A stretch of 64,000 nt of DNA from Perlucidibaca aquatica (GCF_001676655.1 NZ_LZDB01000002.1:1426001-1490000); one strand, 5' to 3'; positions 16,192 through 28,249 are shown, counted from the stretch's first letter. Program-made: numbers and translations. The notes: a model not told the origin generated them from the sequence alone.

Positions 16192-16832
16192 CCTCAACGA
16201 ATTTAGCCGACATCCGACTTGATTATGGCTTACGCGGCCTAAGCCCAGAGGATTGTCATGCAGATCCGCTCATACAGCTTCAAGCGTGGCTAAATGAAGC
16301 ACTGAGCGCTTCTGTACAGGAAGCCACCGCCATGAATTTGGCGACTGTGAGCCCAGAAGGTCGCCCGAGTTCGCGCATCGTTTTACTTAAAGGCGTAGAC
16401 GACGGGCAACTGTGTTTCTTTACGAACTACCTGAGCCGAAAAGGTCAGGAGCTGGCAGAGAGCCCCTTCGCCGCGGTGACCTTTTTCTGGCCCGAATTAG
16501 AGCGTCAAATTCGCGTGGAGGGACGCATTGCACCGCTGAGTGCCAGTGCCTCTGATCAGTACTTCGCATCGCGCCCTTACGCCAGCCGGATTGGCGCTTG
16601 GGCCTCTGCACAAAGCCAGCCACTGACACACCCCGACGCATTGCGTACCCGGGAGCAATCGTTGAGGGAGCAATACCCCATCGATGTGCCACGACCACCG
16701 CATTGGGGCGGCTATGGCCTCACCCCTGATCGTCTGGAGTTTTGGCAGGGCCGACCCAGTCGCCTGCATGATCGCGTGCTGTATTTACCGGATGGCAAAG
16801 GTCACTGGCAACGCAGCCGCCTGCAACCTTAA
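16188..16832 (+). CDS. pdxH: Pyridoxamine/pyridoxine 5'-phosphate oxidase
   Basis: The 214-residue protein has normal PdxH length and motifs: EATAMNLATVSPEGRPSSRIVLLKG near residue 45, FFTNYLSRKGQEL, VTFFWPELERQIRVEGR, and the C-terminal signature WGGYGLTPDRLEFWQGRPSRLHDRV with the substrate-binding Arg and His. The FMN enzyme oxidises pyridoxamine or pyridoxine 5'-phosphate to pyridoxal phosphate in the cytoplasm. It overlaps the unknown upstream gene by 4 bp (ATGA) and overlaps the convergent NIF3-family gene by 4 bp. Confidence 0.96.
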   Translation: MTSTNLADIRLDYGLRGLSPEDCHADPLIQLQAWLNEALSASVQEATAMNLATVSPEGRPSSRIVLLKGVDDGQLCFFTNYLSRKGQELAESPFAAVTFFWPELERQIRVEGRIAPLSASASDQYFASRPYASRIGAWASAQSQPLTHPDALRTREQSLREQYPIDVPRPPHWGGYGLTPDRLEFWQGRPSRLHDRVLYLPDGKGHWQRSRLQP

Positions 16833-17584
16833 GCCGGGTTATCGATATCGATAAATTGGTGGGTGAGCCCCAACTCTTTCGCACACCAATCGCCTAAGGC
16901 CTGAACGCCGTAACGCTCACTGGCATGATGACCCAACGCCCAATAATGCAAGCCGGACTCTCTCGCCGCATGCACTGTTTGTTCAGATATTTCGCCACTT
17001 AAGTAAGCGTCAACACCCAGGGCAATGGCTTGATCAATAAAGCCCTGCGCCCCGCCGGTACACCACGCAACACGCGAAATGGGTTTATCACTGCCCGCAA
17101 TATGTAAGGGCTTTCGTTGCAACACGCGCTCGATGTGCGCGGAGAAATCCGTCGCCGACAGCGGGCTAGCAAGCTCACCGACATCACCTACGGCACGGGC
17201 ATCATCGGGAAAGAGCGGGCCATTTCTGAGCAGCCCAAGGCGCAAGGCAAGTTGCGCGTTATTACCCAGCACGGGATGTGCATCCAGCGGCAAATGATAG
17301 GCCAGCAGCGAAATGTCATGCGCTAACAACTTCGCTAAACGACGACGCTTCATGCCGGTGACTTCAGGGCGCTCACCTTTCCAGAAGTATCCGTGATGCA
17401 CCAAAATCGCATCAGCATTAAACGCGATGGCGGCATCAATCAAGGCTTCGCTAGCCGTCACCCCCGTAACAATTCGATTAACCTCAGCTCGCCCCTCGAC
17501 TTGCAAACCATTAGGGCAGTAATCATGAAACTTCTTCGCTTGAAGTTGGTCATCGAGTGCTCGTACAAACGCGTTAAGTTGCAT
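16829..17584 (-). CDS. NIF3/DUF34-family dinuclear metal-centre protein
   Basis: With the start at 17584 the protein has 251 residues (MQLNAFVRALDDQL). GAGG lies 6 nt upstream; the frame is open further but lacks a better site. Family motifs are NGLQVEGR, AILVHHGYFWKGE, LLAYHLPLDAHPVLGN, and the C-terminal GHHASERYGVQALG with metal-binding His and Glu. These proteins form hexameric toroids with two metals per subunit; a GTP cyclohydrolase I-like role has been proposed, but function is not settled. The position beside the algW-type protease gene matches my memory of Pseudomonas. Confidence 0.9.
   Translation of the reverse strand: MQLNAFVRALDDQLQAKKFHDYCPNGLQVEGRAEVNRIVTGVTASEALIDAAIAFNADAILVHHGYFWKGERPEVTGMKRRRLAKLLAHDISLLAYHLPLDAHPVLGNNAQLALRLGLLRNGPLFPDDARAVGDVGELASPLSATDFSAHIERVLQRKPLHIAGSDKPISRVAWCTGGAQGFIDQAIALGVDAYLSGEISEQTVHAARESGLHYWALGHHASERYGVQALGDWCAKELGLTHQFIDIDNPA
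16839..16854. repeat. 16-bp perfect palindrome at the pdxH/NIF3 junction
   Basis: TTATCGATATCGATAA is fully palindromic and encodes the IDID segment near the C-terminus of the NIF3-family protein, 7 bp past the pdxH stop. It contains two overlapping ATCGAT sites. It could be a weak bidirectional hairpin or a chance result of IDID codons. Confidence 0.45.
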
Positions 17585-17688
17585 CATTAACCTCTGTGCT
17601 GCCCACTTGTTAGTAACCCAGTGCAGCCCCATATTGAATTCAGTGTTTTTCACCTGAGCAAAACCTCAGGCTCTACAGGAGTGTTGAT

Positions 17689-18816
17689 ATGCGTGTGGCA
17701 AACGCCCTACCTTGGCTCGCGCTTGCGGGTGTCGTCGGCTATATCTCTTGGCATGATAGCTGGCCTAGCCGCGTCGCGCCGAACGATCCTCGGCTGGCAC
17801 AAGAGTTTGCCCTGCCCAGTCATACGGCAGCAAGCTCGGGCCCTATTTCCTATGCCCCCGCTGTGAATCGTGCCGCACCTGCCGTGGTGAACATTTACAC
17901 CACACAAAAAGTCAGAACGCTGGCGCATCCGCTGCTCGAGCATCCGTGGTTTCGTTTTCACGGCGAACAAATCCCGCGCGAAAGAACGGCATCTAGCCTG
18001 GGCTCAGGTGTGATTGTGTCGAGTGATGGCTATATCCTGACCAATGATCATGTCGTTGCCAGTGCCGACAGCATTGTTGTTGCACTCAGGGACGGCCGAG
18101 AGGTCAGCGCCAAAGTCATTGGCACCGACCCCGACACGGATTTGGCCGTACTGAAAATTGAGCTCGATAAGCTGCCGGTATTACCGTTCAAAACATCGGC
18201 AAGTGCCGTGGGCGATGTGGTGCTGGCTATTGGCAACCCGTTTGGCGTGGGGCAAACGGTAACCCAAGGCATTATCTCTGCCATCGGCCGTAGTGGTCTG
18301 GGTATTAATACCTATGAGGACTTTATTCAAACCGATGCCGCCATCAATCCCGGCAACTCCGGTGGCGCTTTAGTGGATGTCAGCGGCAATCTCTTGGGCG
18401 TAAATACGGCGATTTACTCACGCTCAGGCGGCAGCATGGGCATTGGCTTTGCCATACCCGCCCCTTTAGCTAAACAGGTCATGCAAGACATCATCCGCCA
18501 AGGCCATGTGGTGCGCGGCTGGTTAGGCATTGAGATCGCCGGCAGTGCAGACATGGGCACAGCGCAAAACCCTCAGCCCATTATTATTGCCGGGGTGATG
18601 CCGAATGGACCCGGCGATAAAGGTGGCCTGCAAGCTGGGGATGAGCTGAAGAAAGTGATGGGCGAAAAAGTCATTAGCGCCGACCAAGTGATTCGGCAGA
18701 TTGCCGGACTCAAGCCCAATACCACCGCCGACATTGATGTCTTGCGCGAAGGCAAGCTGCGCACACTTAAGGTCACTATGGGTGAGCGCCCCAAGCAGCG
18801 CAGCCGAGAGCAATGA
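17689..18816 (+). CDS. algW: AlgW/DegS-type periplasmic serine protease with PDZ domain
   Basis: The 375-residue protein has one N-terminal membrane anchor (about residues 6-21), a trypsin-like domain and one PDZ domain (about 270-365). The catalytic triad is visible: His in TNDHVVASAD, Asp in DPDTDLAVLKIE and Ser in NPGNSGGALVD. One PDZ and an uncleaved anchor distinguish it from DegP/MucD. DegS/AlgW cleave the anti-sigma factor RseA/MucA when misfolded outer-membrane proteins dock on the PDZ, starting the sigma-E/AlgU envelope stress response. Its place between the NIF3-family gene and hisC is as I recall for P. aeruginosa algW. Confidence 0.9.
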   Translation: MRVANALPWLALAGVVGYISWHDSWPSRVAPNDPRLAQEFALPSHTAASSGPISYAPAVNRAAPAVVNIYTTQKVRTLAHPLLEHPWFRFHGEQIPRERTASSLGSGVIVSSDGYILTNDHVVASADSIVVALRDGREVSAKVIGTDPDTDLAVLKIELDKLPVLPFKTSASAVGDVVLAIGNPFGVGQTVTQGIISAIGRSGLGINTYEDFIQTDAAINPGNSGGALVDVSGNLLGVNTAIYSRSGGSMGIGFAIPAPLAKQVMQDIIRQGHVVRGWLGIEIAGSADMGTAQNPQPIIIAGVMPNGPGDKGGLQAGDELKKVMGEKVISADQVIRQIAGLKPNTTADIDVLREGKLRTLKVTMGERPKQRSREQ

Positions 18817-18838
18817 GACGTTAAGCCAGAATCGTCTC
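18815..18838. repeat. Inverted repeat at the algW/hisC junction
   Basis: GAGACG (18815-18820) and CGTCTC (18833-18838) are perfect arms around 12 nt. They straddle the algW stop and the end of the convergent hisC gene. There is no T-run, so terminator function is possible but weak. Confidence 0.35.
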
Positions 18839-19894
18839 TAACGCCGACAAGAGCGCCCGATGCTGATCGGGCGTGCCTATCGTAATGCGCAAGAAGTCTT
18901 CGATTCGCGGCAGCTTAAAGTGCCGCACCAATACCGCCTGCTCGCGCAAAGCCTGAGCCAAATCAGCGCCACGATGGTTAGGGTGGCGTGCAAATACAAA
19001 GTTCGCGCCCGAAGGCAGCACATCAAAGCCCAATCGCTGAAGTTTCAATTCAAGCGAGTCACGCTGCATGATGACCATTTGCTGCATCGCTTCAAAGTGA
19101 GACTTATCTTCAAACGCGGCTTGTGCACCCGCCAGCGCCACTCGCCCCAAGGGATACGAGTTAAAACTGTTTTTGATGCGCTCCAGTGCTTCAATCAAAT
19201 GTGGCTGACCCACAGCCAGACCCACACGCAGGCCAGCTAAAGCCCGCGATTTTGAAAGCGTCTGCGTGACCAATAAATTGTCGTAGCGCCCGACCAGGCT
19301 CACCGCACTCTCACCACCGAAGTCGATATAGGCCTCATCAACCAGCACAACAACCTCTGGGTTCGCTTGCAGGATTTGCTCAATCGCGAGCAAAGGTAAT
19401 AAGCAACCTGTGGGGGCATTCGGGTTAGGAAAAATCACGCCGCCGTTCGGGCGGGCATAGTCCGTGGGGTCAATCTGGAACTGAGGGTTTAAGGCCACCG
19501 TTTCATAGGCGATGTGATACAGACCCGCATAGACCTTATAAAAACTATACGTGATGTCTGGAAACAGCAACGGCTTATCGTGCTGAAACAGGCCATGAAA
19601 GGCATGCGCAAGGACCTCATCCGACCCATTACCCACAAAGACCCAGGACTTATCTCCGCCCTGACTCGCCAGATCAAAATAGTCTGCGATGGTGCTTTTC
19701 AGCTGATCGGCATTAGGGTCCGGGTATAAACGTAAGTCGTCGCCGACGGCGGCCTGCATGGCCGCTAAGGCGCGTGGCGATGGCCCAAAGGGATGCTCGT
19801 TAGTATTGAGCTTCACCAAATTGGCAATTTTTGGCTGCTCACCCGGCACATATGGGACGAGATCACGTACGAAGGGGCTCCAAAAGCGGCTCAC
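18821..19894 (-). CDS. hisC: Histidinol-phosphate aminotransferase
   Basis: The 357-residue fold-type I PLP enzyme has [16 protein letters not shown] near the N-terminus, [32 protein letters not shown] with the PLP-binding Asp, and the Schiff-base lysine in [13 protein letters not shown] (about residue 217). It converts imidazole acetol phosphate and glutamate to histidinol phosphate. It overlaps the hisD stop by 4 bp and is the last gene of the minus-strand mla-ibaG-murA-hisGDC run. Confidence 0.95.
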   Translation of the reverse strand: MSRFWSPFVRDLVPYVPGEQPKIANLVKLNTNEHPFGPSPRALAAMQAAVGDDLRLYPDPNADQLKSTIADYFDLASQGGDKSWVFVGNGSDEVLAHAFHGLFQHDKPLLFPDITYSFYKVYAGLYHIAYETVALNPQFQIDPTDYARPNGGVIFPNPNAPTGCLLPLLAIEQILQANPEVVVLVDEAYIDFGGESAVSLVGRYDNLLVTQTLSKSRALAGLRVGLAVGQPHLIEALERIKNSFNSYPLGRVALAGAQAAFEDKSHFEAMQQMVIMQRDSLELKLQRLGFDVLPSGANFVFARHPNHRGADLAQALREQAVLVRHFKLPRIEDFLRITIGTPDQHRALLSALETILA

Positions 19895-21213
19895 GACTTC
19901 ACCTCCGCATCATCCGGCAATAAACGATACTCGGCGGAACGCGCGTGGGCCGTCAGGCCTTCGCCACGCGCCAGCACGGACGCCACCTTGGCCAAGGTGG
20001 ACGCTCCGGCAGCCGAGCAGCCAATCAAGCTGCTGCGCTTTTGGAAGTCGTACACACCCAGTGGTGAAGAAAAGCGTGCCGTCCCAGAGGTCGGTAAGAC
20101 GTGGTTAGGGCCAGCACAGTAGTCACCCAACGCTTCCGGGGTAAAGCGCCCCATGAAAATAGCCCCGGCATGGCGGATCTCCGGCAGCAGCGCTTCCGGA
20201 TTAGCCACGGAAAGTTCGAGATGTTCCGGCGCAATCCGGTTAATGAGCGCTAAGGCATCGGCCTCATCACGGACTTGGATGAGCGCGCCTCGTTCTGTCA
20301 GCGAAATACGTGCGATGCCCTCGCGCTCAAGGGTCGGCAATAGCCGCTCAACTTCAGCAGCAACGGCATCAAGGAAGTCGGCATCGGCGCTGAGCAAAAT
20401 CGACTGCGCCTGTTCGTCATGTTCGGCCTGCGAAAAAAGATCCATGGCGATCCAAGCCGGGTCGGTTTTGCCGTCGCAATAAATCAAAATTTCCGACGGC
20501 CCCGCAATCATGTCGATACCAACTTGACCAAATACCTGACGCTTGGCTGTAGCAACATAAATATTGCCCGGGCCAACAATCTTATCCACGCGCGGCACGG
20601 ACTCCGTGCCATAAGCTAAGGCTGCAACGGCTTGCGCACCGCCAATGGTAAATACCTGATCAACACCGGCGATCCAGGCGGCGGCCAGCACCAACTCATT
20701 CACTTCGCCACGCGGCGTAGGCACACACATCACGACTTCCGCAACACCGGCCACTTTCGCAGGGATGGCGTTCATCAGCACCGATGAGGGGTAAGAGGCC
20801 TTGCCGCCTGGCACATAAATCCCAACGCGATCCAGTGGCATGACTTGCTGCCCAAGCACTGTGCCGTCTGCCTCGGTGTATTGCCAGGAGCCCTGGCGTT
20901 GGTGCACGTGATAACGGCGAATGCGATCGGCAGCGATGGTCAGCGCCTGCTGCTGCTCAGGTGGCAAGCCGTTATAGGCTGCCTGTAAGCGTGGCAATGG
21001 AATGCTGAGCGCAGCCATATCGGCCACCGCGACGTGATCAAAACGATTGGTGTAATCGACGACAGCGGCATCGCCCTCGCGACGAACACGGGCGATCACC
21101 TCATTGACGGTGGCTTGCACGGCTGCGTCGGAGACGCCTTCCCACGCCAGCAGTTGATCCAGCGTGCGACCAAAATCAGCATCTTGGCTATTGAAGCGTT
21201 GCATTACCGACAT
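19891..21213 (-). CDS. hisD: Histidinol dehydrogenase
   Basis: The 440-residue enzyme (start at MSVMQRF, where AGGA lies 6 nt upstream; another ATG lies 12 bp further out) matches HisD throughout. Visible motifs are [82 protein letters not shown] and the final-domain [23 protein letters not shown]. Zinc-binding Gln/His and catalytic Glu/His residues are present. It oxidises L-histidinol to L-histidine with two NAD+. Confidence 0.95.
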   Translation of the reverse strand: MSVMQRFNSQDADFGRTLDQLLAWEGVSDAAVQATVNEVIARVRREGDAAVVDYTNRFDHVAVADMAALSIPLPRLQAAYNGLPPEQQQALTIAADRIRRYHVHQRQGSWQYTEADGTVLGQQVMPLDRVGIYVPGGKASYPSSVLMNAIPAKVAGVAEVVMCVPTPRGEVNELVLAAAWIAGVDQVFTIGGAQAVAALAYGTESVPRVDKIVGPGNIYVATAKRQVFGQVGIDMIAGPSEILIYCDGKTDPAWIAMDLFSQAEHDEQAQSILLSADADFLDAVAAEVERLLPTLEREGIARISLTERGALIQVRDEADALALINRIAPEHLELSVANPEALLPEIRHAGAIFMGRFTPEALGDYCAGPNHVLPTSGTARFSSPLGVYDFQKRSSLIGCSAAGASTLAKVASVLARGEGLTAHARSAEYRLLPDDAEVKS

Positions 21214-21279
21214 GTCGTTCCTCATCGTATTCTGCCGGACCCACGGCCCGGCATCGTCACGACGGGGCCGACGGTGGTC

Positions 21280-23216
<1,937 letters not shown>

Positions 23217-23223
23217 TTAAAAA

Positions 23224-23475
23224 TCAGCCGAATAACTTCATCTTGCGCCACTCTTCAGGCGTCAAGGTTTGCATGCTGACGGCGTGAATGGCGCCACTGG
23301 CAATATGCGTCTGCAACGGCGCGTAGACAAGCTGCTGCTTCGCCACTGGTCGGAGGCTTTCAAACGCCGGATGTACTATCGTGACGGTGAATTTACCGCC
23401 ATCGCCAGTGACCGCAATGTGTTGTGCTTCAGGAATGGCAGCAGTCAGCAGGGACTGAATTTCGGCAGCGTTCAT
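23224..23475 (-). CDS. ibaG: BolA-family protein IbaG
   Basis: The 83-residue BolA-like domain has the pattern DGGKFTVTIVHPAFESLRPVAKQQLVYAPL, with the conserved His, and ends in MQTLTPEEWRKMKLFG. BolA/IbaG proteins pair with monothiol glutaredoxins through Fe-S clusters; IbaG is linked to acid stress. Position immediately upstream of murA and downstream of mlaB is typical, separating it from BolA proper. Confidence 0.88.
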   Translation of the reverse strand: MNAAEIQSLLTAAIPEAQHIAVTGDGGKFTVTIVHPAFESLRPVAKQQLVYAPLQTHIASGAIHAVSMQTLTPEEWRKMKLFG

Positions 23476-23487
23476 CGGAACTCGTTA

Positions 23488-23793
23488 TTAAGTAGGCGTA
23501 AAAACAGGGAGTAGATTGCTGGCTTGCAGAATCGCATGCAAGCGTGTGGGAATGGCTCGGAGAGTCAAGGTCTGTTGACGTTTGGCAGCGGCGCGGCGCC
23601 ACGACATGAGCACCGCTGCCGTCACGCTATTGCCGGTGGTTAGGCCAGACAAGTCACAGATGCAGGGGCCGGCGGCCAGATCGGCAATAAGCGCCAAGCC
23701 TTCGGCCTCACACTGCCCCGCATTCGCGCTATCCACCGCGCCACTCAGCACGAGGCCATTGCCATCTGTTAGGCGTGACACAACAGCCGTCAT
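23488..23793 (-). CDS. mlaB: MlaB STAS-domain protein
   Basis: The start is taken as MTAVVSRL at 23793, whose ATG overlaps the mlaC stop by 4 bp (ATGA); the frame continues upstream but inside mlaC. The 101-residue protein is a STAS domain with CDLSGLTTGNSVTAAVLMSWRRAA, where the core normally places a small residue or Ser at the loop. MlaB binds the ATPase MlaF and stabilises the MlaFEDB complex in the inner membrane. Confidence 0.85.
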   Translation of the reverse strand: MTAVVSRLTDGNGLVLSGAVDSANAGQCEAEGLALIADLAAGPCICDLSGLTTGNSVTAAVLMSWRRAAAKRQQTLTLRAIPTRLHAILQASNLLPVFTPT

Positions 23794-24467
23794 GATTTGG
23801 CCTTTACCACATCGATGGTTGCTGCATCGGGCGACCATGCCGTAATGGCCTTATCCAAATTGCCAGCCGATTGCTCAACCACATCCGCGAAACGTTTGCG
23901 GAAGGTCAAACCTAAGTTCAAACCATTAATGATCAAATTGCGTGCCTTCCAAACACCGGAACCATCACGAACCATCTGGAAGGTTACAGGCACCATCGTG
24001 CCGGACTCCAGCGTGACCTCAACATCCACTTGAGCGCGATTCATATCAGCACCCGGCGTGTAGGGCTTCACCACAATTTTCTGATTGTTATAACCCGCTA
24101 AGCCATTGGCGTAGGTGCGAATCAAGCTCTGTTTGAACGTCGTGGCAAATCGATCCCGCTGCTCTGGGCTAGCCTGACGGAAATACTGCCCCATGACACC
24201 ACGGGCAATGCCCGGAATATCGACAAACGGCGTAATGTTTTGATCAACAAGTGCCGACAGCGCAGCCGGGCTCTTCAGTAGCGCCTTACGCTCTTTGACG
24301 ATACGCGCAACGAGGTTGTCGATAGATTTTTGCACAACGACTTGCGGGTTCGCCTCCGGCGCATTCACCACCGCGGCTACTGATGCAGAGGCATTCACCG
24401 CAACCGCCGCAAACGCTGGTGCAGCAATCACACTGGAAACAATCATCAAACCCATTAAACGCTTCAT
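23790..24467 (-). CDS. mlaC: MlaC periplasmic phospholipid carrier
   Basis: The 225-residue protein has a signal peptide (ending AAPAFA) and the MlaC/Ttg2D fold signature: IVKERKALLKSPAALSALVDQNITPFVDIPGIARGVMGQYFRQASPEQRDRFATTFKQSLIRTYANGLAGY, then GVWKARNLIINGLNLGLTFRKRFADVV. MlaC ferries phospholipid between the outer-membrane MlaA complex and the inner-membrane MlaFEDB complex to keep the outer leaflet asymmetric. It sits between mlaD and mlaB in the expected order. Confidence 0.95.
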   Translation of the reverse strand: MKRLMGLMIVSSVIAAPAFAAVAVNASASVAAVVNAPEANPQVVVQKSIDNLVARIVKERKALLKSPAALSALVDQNITPFVDIPGIARGVMGQYFRQASPEQRDRFATTFKQSLIRTYANGLAGYNNQKIVVKPYTPGADMNRAQVDVEVTLESGTMVPVTFQMVRDGSGVWKARNLIINGLNLGLTFRKRFADVVEQSAGNLDKAITAWSPDAATIDVVKAKS

Positions 24468-24495
24468 AACATAGTCCTTTAAGTAACTTCAGGCA

Positions 24496-25005
24496 TTAAA
24501 ACGCTGCATCTGCCGAATCGGCTGACGCTTCTGGCGCTGCCTTTGGAGCTTCCGTGGCTTTATTGAACAGGAATTTACCAATCAAATCTTCCAGCACTAA
24601 GGACGATTGCGTTTGCTCAATACGACTACCTTCTTTCAAAAACGTGTCGTCGGCACCGGGCGTCAAACCAATGTATTTCTCGCCGAGCAGGCCGGAAGTC
24701 AAAATAGCGGCAACCGCATCGGTGCTGATGTCATTGACTTCACTATTAATGGCCATCTCAACGCGGGCCTGCTGCGTCTTAGCATCCAAAGTGATGGACT
24801 CGACGCGACCGACACTCACGCCAGCAATAGTGACTTTGGCGCGCTCGGTGAGGCCGCCCACATTCTGAAATAGCGCATGCACACGGTACGACTCTTTGCT
24901 GGTCTCGCCGGACAGGCCGCTGACTTGAATGGCCAGAAACATCAGCGCGCCAAACGCCAGTAGTAAAAAAGCACCCACCAGCAACTCTAGGGATTTAATG
25001 CGCAT
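24496..25005 (-). CDS. mlaD: MlaD MCE-domain lipid transport subunit
   Basis: The real start is [21 protein letters not shown] at 25005, overlapping the mlaE stop; the frame extends upstream within mlaE but would put 39 residues before the membrane anchor. The 169-residue protein has one N-terminal helix (about 8-28) and one MCE domain (YRVHALFQNVGGLTERAKVTIAGVSVGRVESI to GEKYIGLTPGA). MlaD forms a hexameric ring with a central lipid-passing pore on the periplasmic side of MlaE. Confidence 0.94.
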   Translation of the reverse strand: MRIKSLELLVGAFLLLAFGALMFLAIQVSGLSGETSKESYRVHALFQNVGGLTERAKVTIAGVSVGRVESITLDAKTQQARVEMAINSEVNDISTDAVAAILTSGLLGEKYIGLTPGADDTFLKEGSRIEQTQSSLVLEDLIGKFLFNKATEAPKAAPEASADSADAAF

Positions 25006-25787
25006 CAGACGCCTCCAAACATGACAGCGGTGAGGATGAAATCCAGTGCCAACACCGCTAAAGATCCATAAACCACCGTACGCGTCGTGGCACGTGAAAT
25101 GCCCTCGCTGGTGGGCTCGCAATCGTAACCCTGGAAGACAGCAATCCAGGTCACAGCAATACCGAAGGCCAAGGCCTTGATTAAGCCATTCAACACGTCA
25201 TCAATAAACTCAACCGACTGCTGCATATTGGCCCAGTAGGAGCCTTCAAAAATGCCCAGCCAGTCCACGCCGACCAAGCGTCCGCCGAGGATGCCCACCG
25301 CCGTGAAAATAGTGGCCAACATGGGCATGGTCAGCACACCGGCCCAGAAGCGTGGTGCAATGATGCGACGAAGAGGGTCGACACCGATCATTTCCATACT
25401 GGACAGCTGCTCGGTGGCTTTCATCAGGCCAATCTCCGCGGTCAGCGCCGATCCCGCGCGACCCGCAAAAAGCAACGCGGTAACCACCGGCCCAAGCTCA
25501 CGGGTCAAGGTCAGTGACACCAACGTACCCAGCGCTTGCTCACTGCCGTAAGTAATTAAGATGTTGTAGCCCTGCAAGCCCAGCACCATGCCAATAAACA
25601 AACCCGACACGATAATGATGACCAAGGACAACACGCCCACGGCGTAGATTTGCTGAATTAATAACGGTATGGCTAAGCGCCAGCGCGGCCAGCACACCAA
25701 CGCCTGCCAAAGAAAGACGGACGCAGCGCCGATTGTTCTCACCACATCTAAACCACGAGCACCCAGTGCCTGCACACGCGTCAGCAT
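25005..25787 (-). CDS. mlaE: MlaE ABC transporter permease
   Basis: Start chosen as [12 protein letters not shown] at 25787, 1 nt after the mlaF stop; earlier in-frame starts lie within mlaF. The 260-residue permease has an amphipathic N-terminus and five hydrophobic segments. The family motif [77 protein letters not shown] is intact, including the Glu-rich coupling loop. It forms the inner-membrane core of MlaFEDB. Confidence 0.95.
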   Translation of the reverse strand: MLTRVQALGARGLDVVRTIGAASVFLWQALVCWPRWRLAIPLLIQQIYAVGVLSLVIIIVSGLFIGMVLGLQGYNILITYGSEQALGTLVSLTLTRELGPVVTALLFAGRAGSALTAEIGLMKATEQLSSMEMIGVDPLRRIIAPRFWAGVLTMPMLATIFTAVGILGGRLVGVDWLGIFEGSYWANMQQSVEFIDDVLNGLIKALAFGIAVTWIAVFQGYDCEPTSEGISRATTRTVVYGSLAVLALDFILTAVMFGGV

Positions 25788-25788
25788 C

Positions 25789-26592
25789 TCAAGCTCCCAG
25801 CACGTCAGCCCAAGGCTGCGATGAATATTGAAAGCGCACGGGGCCTTCTGCGCTGCCGTTGAGGAACTGCTGAATAAAGGGCGACTCCGATGCGCGCAGT
25901 TGATCCGGCGTGCCTTCTCCCACGACGGCACCATTGGCCAATACGTAAATGTAGTCTGCAATCGACAGGGTTTCCGAGACATCATGCGAGACGATCACGG
26001 AGGTCAAATCGAGCGCCTCACGCAGAGTACGAATGAGTCGCACCAGCACACCCATAACCATGGGATCTTGGCCGGCAAAAGGCTCGTCGTACATGATCAA
26101 ATGCGGGTCAAGCGCAATCGCGCGTGCCAGCGCCGCACGGCGAGCCATGCCACCGGATAGCTCCGCAGGCATCAGCTGCTCCGCACCCCGCAGACCAACA
26201 GACTCCAATTTCATCAAGACAATATCGTGAATCAGGCTTTCACTCAGTTGAGTGTGCGCGCGCAGCGGGAACGCCACATTTTCGTGTACGGTGAGATCAC
26301 TGAACAATGCGCCGGACTGAAAGAGCATGCCCATGCGGGCGCGTAGCTTAAAGAGGTCATCGCGCGAAAGTGCCGGCACATTCTGACCATCCACCCAGAC
26401 CTCGCCGCTGTCCGGTCGCAGCTGACCGCCGATAAAGCGCAGCAGTGTGGTTTTGCCACAGCCTGAGGGCCCCATAATGGCCGTGACTTGGCCGCGACGA
26501 ATGCGAACATTGACGCGGTCAAAAATAACGCGATTTCCACGACTAAAACTGAGGTCGCGAATATGGACGAGGTCGCTCAACGCATCTGCCAT
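25789..26592 (-). CDS. mlaF: MlaF ABC transporter ATPase
   Basis: The start [11 protein letters not shown] at 26592 gives 267 residues; upstream in-frame residues are unlike the family. Walker A is [11 protein letters not shown] (about residue 42), the ABC signature is [27 protein letters not shown] with Walker B, and [18 protein letters not shown] carries the switch His. The MARR variant of the signature is typical of MlaF. It powers phospholipid transfer with MlaE, MlaD and MlaB. It is first gene of the minus-strand run; its promoter should lie in 26593-26744, shared with divergent kdsD. Confidence 0.95.
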   Translation of the reverse strand: MADALSDLVHIRDLSFSRGNRVIFDRVNVRIRRGQVTAIMGPSGCGKTTLLRFIGGQLRPDSGEVWVDGQNVPALSRDDLFKLRARMGMLFQSGALFSDLTVHENVAFPLRAHTQLSESLIHDIVLMKLESVGLRGAEQLMPAELSGGMARRAALARAIALDPHLIMYDEPFAGQDPMVMGVLVRLIRTLREALDLTSVIVSHDVSETLSIADYIYVLANGAVVGEGTPDQLRASESPFIQQFLNGSAEGPVRFQYSSQPWADVLGA

Positions 26593-26744
26593 GGCAATAA
26601 TTTCTAGCCAATAAAGGCGCGCATCATAGCACCGGATCTTTTTCGGCGGAATCAAAGCGTAGGGCTGGTGACAAGCCCTTGGCTTGGCCATAATTACCTG
26701 ACAGAGTTGGCACTGAATTTGTATGGGCTTCTAGGATAAATGCC

Positions 26745-27716
26745 ATGGGTAATGTCGATTTTGTCGGAACCGGCCAGCGCGTGCTGCAGGTCGAGCTGAA
26801 TGCTATTGAGGCCCTGCGGCCACTGATTGGTGACGATTTCCGCCGCGCCTGCGAACTGCTCATGGCCTGCAAGGGCCGCGTCGTCATCACCGGCATGGGC
26901 AAGTCCGGTCATATCGGCAACAAGATCGCCGCCACCCTCGCCTCCACCGGCACGCCGGCTTTTTTCATGCACCCCGGTGAAGCCAGTCACGGCGATCTCG
27001 GCATGGTCACCGCACAGGATGTAGTGGTCGCTATTTCCAACTCCGGCGAAGCCCACGAAATTCTCGCCATCATCCCGGTCATCAAGCGTCTGCGCGCCAA
27101 GCTCATCAGCATCACGGCGCTGGCCGATTGCAGCATGGGCCGTCATGCCGATGTCGCGCTGACCATCGGCAAGTCGCCGGAAGCCTGCCCGCTCGGTCTG
27201 GCACCAACTTCATCCACCACTAATACGCTAGTACTTGGCGATGCCTTGGCCGTGGCGCTGCTGGAAGCACGCGGCTTTACAGCCGAGGACTTTGCGCTGT
27301 CGCACCCCGGTGGTGCGCTCGGCCGCCGCCTGCTGCTGCTGGTCGATGACATCATGAACAAGGGCGAGCAAGTGCCCATCGTCGCGGTCGGCACGCCGAT
27401 TCGCGATGCCTTGCTGGAAATCACGCGTAAGGGCCTAGGCATGACCACCGTGGTCGATGCCAATGGCAGCCTGGTCGGCCTCTTCACCGACGGCGACTTG
27501 CGTCGCACCATCGACCAGAATCTCGACATCCGCATCACGCCCATCGAACAAGTCATGACGCCAAACTGCCTGACCGTGCCCGCCGGCATTCTGGCCGCAC
27601 AAGCACTGGCTGAGATGGAAGCGCGCCGCATCAATGGCGTGGTCGTGGTCGATGCTCAACGCCGCCCGCTGGGTGCGGTCAACATGCATGGTTTCCTCAA
27701 GGCAGGAGTGGTCTGA
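26745..27716 (+). CDS. kdsD: D-arabinose 5-phosphate isomerase
   Basis: The 323-residue protein has a SIS sugar-isomerase domain (VVITGMGKSGHIGNKIAATLASTGTPAFFMHPGEASHGDLGM, about 46-90) followed by two CBS domains (about 205-260 and 275-320). The length and the SPEACPLGLAPTSSTTNTLVLGDALA segment match KdsD. It makes arabinose 5-phosphate from ribulose 5-phosphate for KDO in LPS. AGGA lies 8 nt before the ATG. Its codons look richer in G+C at third positions than those of the following lptC/lptA genes. It overlaps kdsC by 1 nt (TGATG). Confidence 0.96.
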   Translation: MGNVDFVGTGQRVLQVELNAIEALRPLIGDDFRRACELLMACKGRVVITGMGKSGHIGNKIAATLASTGTPAFFMHPGEASHGDLGMVTAQDVVVAISNSGEAHEILAIIPVIKRLRAKLISITALADCSMGRHADVALTIGKSPEACPLGLAPTSSTTNTLVLGDALAVALLEARGFTAEDFALSHPGGALGRRLLLLVDDIMNKGEQVPIVAVGTPIRDALLEITRKGLGMTTVVDANGSLVGLFTDGDLRRTIDQNLDIRITPIEQVMTPNCLTVPAGILAAQALAEMEARRINGVVVVDAQRRPLGAVNMHGFLKAGVV

Positions 27717-28249
27717 TGCTCTCGGTTCGTATTAAAGAGAAGGCCGCACGCATTCGCTTGCTGGCGCTGGATGTGGATGGCGTACTTTCGGATGGTCGTT
27801 TGTATTTCGCCGAAGACGGCCAAGAACTTAAAACCTTCGATACCCAAGATGGCCACGGCATCAAGATGCTGCAGAGCGCCGGCATCGAAGTTGCCATCAT
27901 CACGGGCCGCACCACCGCCCTCGTTCAACGCCGCGCCGCCAACCTGAAAATCAAGCATCTCCTGCAAGGGCGTGAAGACAAATTGGTGGCGCTGAAGGAG
28001 CTCATTACCGAGCTGGGTTACGAACTGGACGAAGTGGCTTACGTTGGCGACGACTGGCCAGACCTGCCTGCGATTCTCGCTTCTGGTCTCGGTGTAGCGG
28101 TCGCGAATGCACACAGCGAGCTTAGGACACGCGCCGACCATGTGACCACCCTCACCGGCGGGCGCGGGGCTGTTCGCGAAGTCTGTGACTTGTTGCTGCA
28201 TGCGCAGAATCGTTATGACACGGCGCTTGCGCCCTATTTGGCCATCTAA
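27716..28249 (+). CDS. kdsC: KDO-8-phosphate phosphatase
   Basis: The 177-residue HAD-superfamily C0 enzyme has LLALDVDGVLSDGRLYF with the nucleophile Asp, the cofactor-acid Asp two residues later, IITGRTTALVQRRAANLKI, and YVGDDWPDLPAI with the metal-binding Asp pair. It removes phosphate from KDO-8-phosphate. It sits between kdsD and lptC, translation-coupled to kdsD. Confidence 0.96.
   Translation: MLSVRIKEKAARIRLLALDVDGVLSDGRLYFAEDGQELKTFDTQDGHGIKMLQSAGIEVAIITGRTTALVQRRAANLKIKHLLQGREDKLVALKELITELGYELDEVAYVGDDWPDLPAILASGLGVAVANAHSELRTRADHVTTLTGGRGAVREVCDLLLHAQNRYDTALAPYLAI

Noticed and set aside
17795-17812. A TGGCAC...TTTGC stretch resembling a sigma-54 promoter
   Set aside because: Spacing between the -24 and -12 elements is wrong by one base and it lies inside the algW coding sequence.
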